Assembly: GCA_002448495.1 (NCBI GenBank)
Contig: DJYL01000179.1
Span: 8,261-18,871, forward strand
DNA from: Pseudoselenomonas ruminantium
Lineage (GTDB): Bacteria; Bacillota; Negativicutes; Selenomonadales; Selenomonadaceae
Length of the DNA: 10,611 bases
Direction: 5' to 3'
Shown here: in pieces, positions 5,586-10,611 of the stretch
How positions within the stretch are numbered: position 1 is the first letter of the stretch
Layout of the letters: each line of letters starts with the position of its first letter
Notes under the pieces: model-generated
What the model was told of the DNA's origin: nothing
The model's database searches: none
The model's input: only the letters and a program-made list of their open reading frames with translations
Made by a program: the position numbers and the translations under genes

Positions 5586-6986
5586 TTATGCGGTTTCGTC
5601 TTCTTTTTCGAGTTTTTCCAGTTCGAGCATGGCCTGCACGTAGATGGCGCACTCCAAGCGCTTCTTCTGGATTTCGCAGCCAACTTCGTAGGGCTTTCTT
5701 ATATCGCCGTGGAACAGGTCGGCGTTGGCATGGCAGCCGCCGGAGCAGAAGAATCTCGACCAGCAGTCGCGGCATTTTTCCTTATTCAGCACATGGCTTT
5801 CGCGGAAGTACGCGGGCAGTTCGGTATTGGTCACGCCTTCATCCAGCGAGCCTAAGCGGTAGCCCTCGCGCCCCACAAACTGATGGCAGGGATAGAGGTC
5901 GCCGTTTTCCGCCACGGCAAAGTATTCGTGACCGGCACCGCAGCCGGACAGGCGCTTGGCCACGCAGGGGCCGTTGGAAAGATCCATGTTGAAATGGAAG
6001 AAGAAAAAGCCTCTGCCTTCGCGGTGGCGCTGCATATAAGCATCGGTGAGCTTATCGTATTCTTCGCGGATGCGGGGCAGATCTTCCTCGGTAAAGCCCA
6101 GAGGGCTGTCCTTCAAGACCACCGGTTCCATCGAGAGGATGTCAAAGCCTTCATCATTCATGGACAGAACGTCCTTCGTGAAGTCCATATTCTTCTTCGT
6201 GTAGGTGCCGCGCAGATAGGTGTAGACACCGCGGTAATCCCACTCACCGCCCTTGCGGGAGTCGAGGCATTTATGGAAGTTCCTGAGGGCGCGGTCATAG
6301 GAACCATTGCCGCCCACATCCGGACGCATGGCATCGTGGACTTCCTTGCGGCCATCGAGTGAGAGCACGAGGGAGAAATTGTTGTCGTTAAGCCATTTGA
6401 TGTTTTCATCATTCAAGAGCAGACCGTTGGTCGTAAGCGTCAGCTTGAATTTCTTGCCCGTTTCCTGCTCACGCTTGCGCGCGTATTCGGTCACAGCCTT
6501 GACGGTCTTCATGTTGATGAGGGGTTCGCCGCCGAAAAAGTCCATTTCAAGGTGCTTTCTGGGGCCGCTGCTCTTAATTAAGAAATCAACGGCTTTCATG
6601 CCGGTTTCCGGGCTCATGATGGCACGCTCCTGCCCATAGCTGCCGCCATCGCCGAAGCAGTATTTGCAGCGCAGATTGCAGTCCTGCGCAATCATCAGGC
6701 ACAGGGATTTTACGAGGCCCTTCTGCTTGAAGGTCGGCGGTACGTCAATATCCGGGGCAAAAAGCTCGCCCTCGTCCATCAGCGCATGCAGTTCGTTGAG
6801 CGCTTCGGCTAAATCCGCCTTTTTATAGGTATTTTCCCAGACGGCAATCACTTCGGCATCATTTCCCCCCGTAAAGGTGTCCATGATGTCGTAAATCATT
6901 TTATCGATAACGTGCACGGCACCGCTGTTGATGTCGAGCAGAATATAGGTACCGTTTTGCACGAATTTATGAATTCTGGCTTTCAT
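5586..6986 (-). CDS. scfB: SCIFF peptide maturase, radical SAM/SPASM thioether-forming enzyme
   Basis: Uses S-adenosylmethionine and Fe-S clusters to join a cysteine sulfur of the SCIFF peptide to the alpha carbon of a threonine (known from the clostridial homologues CteB/ScfB). The 466-residue protein starts with a small domain (about 1-80) fitting a RiPP recognition element. The radical SAM motif CNLRCKYC gives C103, C107 and C110; GGEP is at 152-155 and LTLTTNG at 182-188. The C-terminal SPASM region has C341, C349, C367, then C405, C408, C414 and C418 in the CxxC-x5-CxxxC pattern, and C437, enough for two auxiliary [4Fe-4S] clusters. ATG at 6986 has TAGGAG 5 nt upstream. It lies 69 nt after the precursor gene scfA, separated from it by an attenuator-like hairpin. 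The adjacent peptide makes the family assignment firm. Confidence 0.93.
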   Translation of the reverse strand: MKARIHKFVQNGTYILLDINSGAVHVIDKMIYDIMDTFTGGNDAEVIAVWENTYKKADLAEALNELHALMDEGELFAPDIDVPPTFKQKGLVKSLCLMIAQDCNLRCKYCFGDGGSYGQERAIMSPETGMKAVDFLIKSSGPRKHLEMDFFGGEPLINMKTVKAVTEYARKREQETGKKFKLTLTTNGLLLNDENIKWLNDNNFSLVLSLDGRKEVHDAMRPDVGGNGSYDRALRNFHKCLDSRKGGEWDYRGVYTYLRGTYTKKNMDFTKDVLSMNDEGFDILSMEPVVLKDSPLGFTEEDLPRIREEYDKLTDAYMQRHREGRGFFFFHFNMDLSNGPCVAKRLSGCGAGHEYFAVAENGDLYPCHQFVGREGYRLGSLDEGVTNTELPAYFRESHVLNKEKCRDCWSRFFCSGGCHANADLFHGDIRKPYEVGCEIQKKRLECAIYVQAMLELEKLEKEDETA

Positions 6987-7011
6987 TGTAACTCCTAACT
7001 TTCCTAAAAGT

Positions 7012-7036
7012 AAAAAGCCCTCCCCAATGGGAAGGC
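7012..7036 (-). terminator. Attenuator-like intrinsic terminator between scfA and scfB
   Basis: On the minus strand GCCTTCCC and GGGAGGGC pair into an 8-bp stem (7017-7036, one G-U pair, 4-nt loop), followed directly by five Ts (7012-7016). It starts about 20 nt after the scfA stop codon and ends before the scfB ribosome binding site. As scfB has no obvious promoter of its own, read-through past this site probably sets the peptide-to-enzyme ratio. Confidence 0.65.
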
Positions 7037-7055
7037 CCGTAATAAAGCAAAGTGC

Positions 7056-7193
7056 TTACTTTTCGCAAACCTGATTGCCTACCGTGCAGGAAGTCTTGCA
7101 CGCGGACTGGCAGGATGCCTGGCACTCGCCGCAGCCGCCGGTTTTCAGGGTCTTCTGCATGGATGGTTTGTTGACCGTCTTGATGTGTTTCAT
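7056..7193 (-). CDS. scfA: SCIFF ribosomal peptide precursor (six cysteines in forty-five residues)
   Basis: Encodes a 45-residue precursor of a ribosomally made, post-translationally modified peptide. It begins MKHIKTVNKPSMQ and ends in the Cys-rich core GCGECQASCQSACKTSC followed by TVGNQVCEK. The six cysteines are C21, C24, C28, C32, C36 and C43. C32 and T37, the pair linked by a thioether in the characterised clostridial peptide, are both present. Two adjacent ATG codons exist (7194-7196 and 7191-7193). The second is preferred: its distance to the AGGAGG box is 7 nt rather than 4, and it yields exactly 45 residues. Its maturase scfB follows directly. The peptide is small enough to be missed by automatic length cut-offs. 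The family is widespread in Clostridia, its biological role is unknown, and no export or protease gene is nearby. Confidence 0.95.
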   Translation of the reverse strand: MKHIKTVNKPSMQKTLKTGGCGECQASCQSACKTSCTVGNQVCEK

Positions 7194-7218
7194 CATTAGC
7201 CCTCCTCGTCAAAAATAA

Positions 7219-7265
7219 AATCTCCTTACATCATAGCACGTTAAGCGCCATAATACAAGGAGATT
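7219..7265 (-). promoter_or_regulatory. scfA promoter framed by a 9-bp inverted repeat
   Basis: On the minus strand TATGAT (7230-7235) carries an extended -10 TG motif (TGC directly before it) and has a weak TTGTAT -35 box (7253-7258) at 17 nt. Transcription would start near 7223. The arms AATCTCCTT (7219-7227) and AAGGAGATT (7257-7265) are exact complements 29 nt apart and overlap the -35 box and the start-site region. They could be operator half-sites. Because a T-rich tract follows on the minus strand, they could instead act as a long-looped terminator for the upstream phosphatase gene. Confidence 0.55.
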
Positions 7266-7271
7266 CCCTAA

Positions 7272-8051
7272 TTATTTCTGACTATTCACCATATGCTGCT
7301 GGCGGAAAGTGACCGGCGTAAGCTTGAGGCTTTCGGCAAAGTCATAGGCAAGTTTAAGATGTGCCCCTACCGCATCAGGCGTATGGGCATCGGAACCCAA
7401 GGTGACAAAGTGCCCGCCCATTTCCTGATACCGCTTGTAGATGGGGGCAAGTTTTGTAAGAGCTGTCCTGTCCCCCAGACGGCGGGTGTTGATTTCCAGC
7501 ACCACATCACGGGTGATGGCGGTCTTGATGACCGCATCAATCTCATCGGCAAATTCCGCATAATCGATGTTTACATCTTCATAGGGCGCATAGCGGCAGA
7601 TATAGTCGATATGCCCTAATACATTGGCAAAGGCATGTGCCTTGAGGTTTTCCGCCATCTGCACAAAGTAACGGTGATAGGCCGTATGCTTGTCCTTGCC
7701 TTCATAGTAATCGGGATAATAAATATCCAAATCATCCACCATATGCTGCGAACAGATAATCTGGTCAAAAGGCACCCGCCGGGAAAATTCCTCGCTGAAA
7801 TCGCGCGTGCTCTCCCGCATGCCGATTTCCACGCCCAGCCGCAGGCAATCGCTCCGCAGACGGTTATACGCCCGCCAATAAGCATGGGGCGCAAAGGAAA
7901 AGGTCTTGCCCTCGCGGCTTGTGTATTCGGCATCCAGATGCTCCGTAAAGACCAGACCAATTCCCTGCTTTTCAGCAAAAGCCAGAGCCTCTGTCGCCTT
8001 CATCTCCGAATCGGCGGAAAACTCCGTGTGAATATGGCTGTCAAAAATCAT
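7272..8051 (-). CDS. PHP-family phosphatase, histidinol-phosphatase HisJ-like
   Basis: A 259-residue protein of the PHP (polymerase and histidinol phosphatase) superfamily, a metal-dependent barrel with a trinuclear metal site. The expected ligands are in order: H6 and H8 in DSHIHTEFS, H38 and D40 in FTEHLD, E75 in GVEIG, H103 in SQHMVDD, H147 in LGHID, E186 in EINTR, and D221/H223 in GSDAHTP. Length and motifs fit proteins annotated as HisJ family histidinol-phosphatases. No other histidine biosynthesis gene is nearby, so the actual phosphoester substrate is open and no symbol is given. It is the last gene of a closely spaced set (29 nt after the TSCPD gene). The ribosome binding site is weak (AAAGGA far upstream, GAGAAG touching the ATG), which suggests translation coupled to the gene before it. 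Confidence 0.85.
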   Translation of the reverse strand: MIFDSHIHTEFSADSEMKATEALAFAEKQGIGLVFTEHLDAEYTSREGKTFSFAPHAYWRAYNRLRSDCLRLGVEIGMRESTRDFSEEFSRRVPFDQIICSQHMVDDLDIYYPDYYEGKDKHTAYHRYFVQMAENLKAHAFANVLGHIDYICRYAPYEDVNIDYAEFADEIDAVIKTAITRDVVLEINTRRLGDRTALTKLAPIYKRYQEMGGHFVTLGSDAHTPDAVGAHLKLAYDFAESLKLTPVTFRQQHMVNSQK

Positions 8052-8080
8052 CTTCTCACACTTTCCTTTTGTTCAAGACT

Positions 8081-8341
8081 TCAGCCGGCCTGCTGGGCTG
8101 CATAAGCCTCCTGCAAGGCTTTGGCCAGCTGGTCGGGACAGGAAGTCGGGCGCGGGCCGCAGGTGTTTCCGGCAAAGCGCTCAATGACATAGTCCATATC
8201 CATGCCCGCCACCAGTTTGGCAATGCCTGCGGTATTGCCGGCACAGCCGCCTTCAAACTCAACGGACTTAATGGTTTTGCCCTCCAGCTCCACGGTTATC
8301 TTCTTGCTGCAGGTTCCCTTGGTCTTGTATTCGTACTTCAT
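8081..8341 (-). CDS. TSCPD domain-containing protein (TIGR03905-type)
   Basis: This 86-residue protein consists of one TSCPD domain, with the naming motif RPTSCPDQL at 64-72 and GGCAGNTAGI at 31-40. Cysteines C11, C33, C61 and C68 are positioned as in the family and could bind a metal. The same domain occurs at the C-terminus of some vitamin B12-dependent ribonucleotide reductases; the free-standing form has no established function. AGGAG lies about 6 nt before the ATG. The gene sits 19 nt after the secreted DUF3887-like gene and 29 nt before the PHP phosphatase, consistent with an operon. Family assignment is firm and function unknown. Confidence 0.88.
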   Translation of the reverse strand: MKYEYKTKGTCSKKITVELEGKTIKSVEFEGGCAGNTAGIAKLVAGMDMDYVIERFAGNTCGPRPTSCPDQLAKALQEAYAAQQAG

Positions 8342-8360
8342 TATGCTCTCCTAAAATCGT

Positions 8361-8792
8361 TTATTTTTTCTTGCTGTCTTCTTTTTCCTGCTTTAATGGC
8401 GTTAAAGCAAAGTTCTGGAGATTGCCCTGCTTGTCAAACAGGAATACACAGCGCACCACCGGCTCCTTGTCAAAGGCCATGAGATAGGTAAGCTGGTCGG
8501 CTTGGTCAAAACGCGTCCAGCCCACGAAACGGGAGGCTTTGTACTTGCCCAGACTCTTTTCCATATCCTTGCTGATATCCGTAATGCGCTTCACGTCGAT
8601 TTCCTTCTGCGCCTCGGCGCCCATCAGTTTCAGCGTATCAGCCGGCTTATTCTTCACCAGCATGGTATCCGTCCAGGCAGCCGCCTTCTGCTGCTGAGCA
8701 GACATCATTTCCGCTTCCGGCGTAGCCGCCATAGCCACGGCGGAAACACTGAGCATCGCACCCAATACCAAAGCTGTAATTTTTTTCTTCAC
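8361..8792 (-). CDS. Secreted or periplasmic small protein, DUF3887-like
   Basis: A 143-residue protein with a clear signal peptide: lysines at positions 2-4, a hydrophobic stretch (about 5-19), then AMA with predicted cleavage near residue 22-23. The mature part (about 120 residues) resembles the DUF3887 fold as I remember it, with an N-terminal helix, the segment SLGKYKASRFVGW, and strands through the C-terminal third. The tail is lysine-rich. I chose the GTG at 8790-8792 over one three codons upstream because the upstream one overlaps the GAGGTGA ribosome binding site, while the chosen one has it at about 5 nt. The gene begins 20 nt after the stop of the membrane protein gene, so translation is probably coupled. 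No catalytic residues are recognisable. The domain name is uncertain; export is well supported. Confidence 0.75.
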   Translation of the reverse strand: MKKKITALVLGAMLSVSAVAMAATPEAEMMSAQQQKAAAWTDTMLVKNKPADTLKLMGAEAQKEIDVKRITDISKDMEKSLGKYKASRFVGWTRFDQADQLTYLMAFDKEPVVRCVFLFDKQGNLQNFALTPLKQEKEDSKKK

Positions 8793-8812
8793 TACAATCA
8801 CCTCATAAACTT

Positions 8813-9622
8813 TTACATGGACACATCGGTTACAATGCCGTCCTTTGTATAAACATAAATACGCTTGCCGTTGTGGTTGAATACATACTGCCGGAGCGTC
8901 TGCCCATTTTCACGGGTTTCGCTGACGCGGGCCGGTTCGCCAAAAGCGGCTGTTATATTATCTTCGCCATCACCTGCGCGAATTCCTCCATATTTTCCCT
9001 GCGAAAGATTTTCCGCATGTTTCTGCGCGTTTTCCCGATCCTGTTTGGCTTCCTTCTCCGCCTCCTCATTCATGGCAATAATCAGCCGCTGGAAGGGCAC
9101 GATTTTCTCGGAAAGCTTGCCCTCATAGCCTGCCGGCATATCCTGCACGATGGACAGGAGCTTCCTGTCCGTATTCACGTCCTTGTTCGTCATATGCCCC
9201 CGGTAGCTGGCCACCTGATTCATGGCTTCAGCATAAGCCAGCAGCATGGCGGCATCCGGACAGGCTCCGTCAAGATTTTCCACCAGTTTTTCATCATGGA
9301 AATCCTGCAAAAGATGTACGGCTTCTTCCGTTTTTTCCCGGTCCGGGTGGTTGAAATTGAGCTGGCTCAGAATGGCTGCGGCCTGTTCGTAACGCTGAGT
9401 CATATTTTCCCGCTGGTCGCGGTCAAAATCGGAAGCCGTGCTGGTTTTCGTGCGGCTGTCCATCTCTCCGTAGCCCTTAAAGCCGCCGATAAAACCTGCA
9501 GACAGTGCCAGCAAAACAAAAATGGCCGTCATCCTGTAATTGTGCTGGCGAAAATATCGGCCCGCCACAATCAAAAAGAGTAACGGGCATACAATAAGCA
9601 AACAAAGTGCAAATAATGACAT
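8813..9622 (-). CDS. Membrane protein with two N-terminal helices and a BamE/SmpA-like C-terminal segment
   Basis: An unrecognised 269-residue protein. Two hydrophobic segments lie at about 3-21 and 31-48, followed by a charged soluble region with probable coiled coils (near 65-85 and 178-200). The last 60 residues (from YGGIRAGDGE; includes AAFGEPARV, a central RQYVF strand and IYVYTKDGIV) look like the small BamE/SmpA or DUF2845 fold. That fold often follows the pattern 'not far from G, P, then two strands'; the resemblance is by eye only. The ATG at 9620-9622 is preferred to the adjacent upstream TTG because the GGGGG box is better spaced (about 6 nt). It heads the set of four close genes, just before the secreted DUF3887-like protein, suggesting an envelope role. 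Function unknown. Confidence 0.75.
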   Translation of the reverse strand: MSLFALCLLIVCPLLFLIVAGRYFRQHNYRMTAIFVLLALSAGFIGGFKGYGEMDSRTKTSTASDFDRDQRENMTQRYEQAAAILSQLNFNHPDREKTEEAVHLLQDFHDEKLVENLDGACPDAAMLLAYAEAMNQVASYRGHMTNKDVNTDRKLLSIVQDMPAGYEGKLSEKIVPFQRLIIAMNEEAEKEAKQDRENAQKHAENLSQGKYGGIRAGDGEDNITAAFGEPARVSETRENGQTLRQYVFNHNGKRIYVYTKDGIVTDVSM

Positions 9623-9660
9623 CAAATTCCCCCTTGGGCAATAGACTGCAAATCATTTTT

Positions 9661-9669
9661 ATTATAACA
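9661..9669 (-). promoter_or_regulatory. Extended -10 promoter ahead of the four-gene set
   Basis: The minus strand reads TGTTATAAT, a perfect TATAAT (9661-9666) with the TG extension. There is no good -35 box; the position where it would fall is inside the 3' arm of the neighbouring hairpin. Transcription would start near 9654, about 32 nt before the start codon at 9622. Confidence 0.55.
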
Positions 9670-9672
9670 CAA

Positions 9673-9720
9673 CCTTCCCCAAGGGAAAACAGGGCTAAAG
9701 TCCCTATCCCTTGGGGAAGG
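9673..9720 (-). terminator. 13-bp hairpin after the zinc-ribbon gene, terminator or palindromic repeat
   Basis: CCTTCCCCAAGGG (9673-9685) and its exact complement (9708-9720) enclose a 22-nt loop with a small nested AGGG/CCCT pair. It begins 7 nt after the stop codon of the zinc-ribbon gene. The following minus-strand bases are only mildly T-rich and run straight into the next promoter. Each arm is also self-complementary (CCTT with AAGG). The CCTTCCCC core is shared with the palindrome cluster at 2723-2737, so this may be a repeat family member used as a terminator. Confidence 0.55.
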
Positions 9721-9727
9721 CCGTCAT

Positions 9728-10372
9728 TTATCCTTGCAGTTCTACTTCACGGAAGGAGGTAATGGCACCGCTTTTCACGCCGTCAATCAGTTCCCGGATA
9801 ATCTGCGGGTCTGTGTAGTCAAAGGGCAGGAAGCAATGCTCCGCCTGATTGTAAAAGCTGCGCATTTCATTTTCTATCCCGCGGATATCGGCTTCCAGCC
9901 TTGCCTTGCGCCGCTCATGCGCCTTGCCCGCCTGCACATAGGAAACGCTGGTCACGCCCAGCCATACCGCGAAGAAGAAGGTCCATGGTACGCCGGGGAA
10001 AAATCCGGTGAGAATCAAATAGAAGAACAAGGTCGCAATCCCGCCGCCGATGGTGTAATTGGCAAGCTGCGGCTCGGCATTCTGGGCGCACATCAGCCAC
10101 AAATCCCCCAAAGTCGCGTATTTGCCGCGGATATGGGCAAAGTAGGCCTGCAGGCGATTGAGCTCGGAGAGCATGCGCTCTTTTTCCGGCGGTACATCTT
10201 CCAGCTGCTGCAGGGCAACCAGCTTCGGCATGGCTTCCAAAATCTGCCTTGCACCATCATCGCCCACAAAGCGGGTCATTACATCTTCCTGCCCGGCTTC
10301 TGCCGGTTCTCCGCAGAAGGTACACTCCTTCGTTCCTTCTTCAATAATACAGCCACATTTCTTGCAAATCAT
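9728..10372 (-). CDS. Zinc-ribbon membrane protein of unknown function
   Basis: A 214-residue protein starting with a zinc ribbon: C3, C6, C17 and C20 in CxxC...CxxC arrangement. A helical, charged region follows (about 40-90, including a likely coiled coil near 60-80). Two adjacent membrane helices lie at about 107-125 and 128-146, separated by a short PGVPW turn, then a second coiled coil (about 152-176). The C-terminal segment has FDYTDPQIIRELIDGVKSG, which is like the ending of other uncharacterised zinc-ribbon proteins that carry a 'small gene count, repeated glycine' tail in this region. Both termini should lie on the cytoplasmic side. The ATG at 10370-10372 is chosen over one ten codons upstream because GGAGG lies 7 nt before it and the protein then begins directly with the ribbon. 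It appears monocistronic, with a hairpin right after it. Confidence 0.8.
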   Translation of the reverse strand: MICKKCGCIIEEGTKECTFCGEPAEAGQEDVMTRFVGDDGARQILEAMPKLVALQQLEDVPPEKERMLSELNRLQAYFAHIRGKYATLGDLWLMCAQNAEPQLANYTIGGGIATLFFYLILTGFFPGVPWTFFFAVWLGVTSVSYVQAGKAHERRKARLEADIRGIENEMRSFYNQAEHCFLPFDYTDPQIIRELIDGVKSGAITSFREVELQG

Positions 10373-10611
10373 TGTCCTTCCTCCTTTCTCACCGAAGAAC
10401 ATCCTTTGATTCTATATCGGTGAATTTCGTCAATGATTAATAGTACTATGCAAAAAAGTTTTGATAGGTATTATTTTTCGCTATGGACGGCAAAATCCCT
10501 GCCAAGAGAATGATTTTTAATTGAAAATTAATAAATTGCGGTTTATCGGGCAGTTTGTGCTGAAGGTATCCCGTCCATGCGTTGTTCGGGGTGAACGGGG
10601 AGTAATTTTTC
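10373..10611. other. Region upstream of the zinc-ribbon gene, up to the window edge, no firm gene
   Basis: It holds the AGGAGG ribosome binding site of the zinc-ribbon gene and a 7-bp inverted repeat in its leader (10389-10395 with 10417-10423). There is also a perfect ATAGTACTAT palindrome (10440-10449) and a distant pair ATGGACGG (10483-10490) with CCGTCCAT (10571-10578). A TTGACG box at 10429-10434 has no -10 partner I trust. Both strands are open at the edge: minus 10446-10610 (54 codons before a TAG) and plus from a TTG at 10521 (30 codons). Neither has strong support. Confidence 0.4.

Noticed and set aside
6967..7212. An 81-codon minus-strand frame starting at a TTG and overlapping scfA
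   Set aside because: It is out of frame with the clearly conserved scfA, and the AAGGAG that would serve its TTG lies mostly upstream of the predicted transcription start.
9734..10423. A 229-codon plus-strand open frame opposite the zinc-ribbon gene
   Set aside because: Antisense to a gene with a good ribosome binding site, a zinc ribbon and membrane helices; the plus-strand product shows no domain.

Overview
The window comes from a bacterium of moderate GC content, most likely a Negativicute of the Selenomonas/Mitsuokella type. That is an inference. It rests on a clostridial-type gene set (SCIFF peptide and maturase, TSCPD protein, GGGtGRT-associated NifU-like protein), strong AGGAGG-like ribosome binding sites, and intergenic palindromes of the CCTTCCCC...GGATGAGG style that I associate with this group. 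No rRNA or species marker is present. Every gene I can support lies on the minus strand, so transcription runs from high to low coordinates.

Layout from the right end: (1) 9728-10372, a zinc-ribbon membrane protein. (2) 7272-9622, four closely spaced genes that may be one operon: a two-helix membrane protein with a BamE-like tail, a secreted DUF3887-like protein, a TSCPD-domain protein and a PHP-family (HisJ-like) phosphatase. (3) 5586-7193, a two-gene RiPP system: the 45-residue SCIFF precursor peptide scfA and its radical SAM/SPASM thioether maturase scfB. (4) 5198-5585, a gene-free stretch with palindromes, a probable terminator and a strong sigma-70 promoter. (5) 288-5197, the triose-phosphate glycolysis operon gap-pgk-tpiA-gpmI. 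(6) 1-164, the start of a NifU-like Fe-S protein with its own promoter.

The glycolytic operon encodes four consecutive steps, from glyceraldehyde 3-phosphate and triose isomerisation to 2-phosphoglycerate. No enolase gene follows it and no CggR-type regulator precedes gap. A 14-bp-stem intrinsic terminator after gap probably gives more gap than pgk mRNA. A dense palindromic repeat cluster lies between pgk and tpiA.

The most interesting part is the SCIFF locus. The peptide gene is intact and keeps both Cys32 and Thr37, the residues joined in the characterised clostridial peptide. Its promoter is framed by a 9-bp inverted repeat, and a terminator-like hairpin with a U-tract separates peptide from maturase, which fits the need for more substrate than enzyme. 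The biological role of SCIFF is still unknown.
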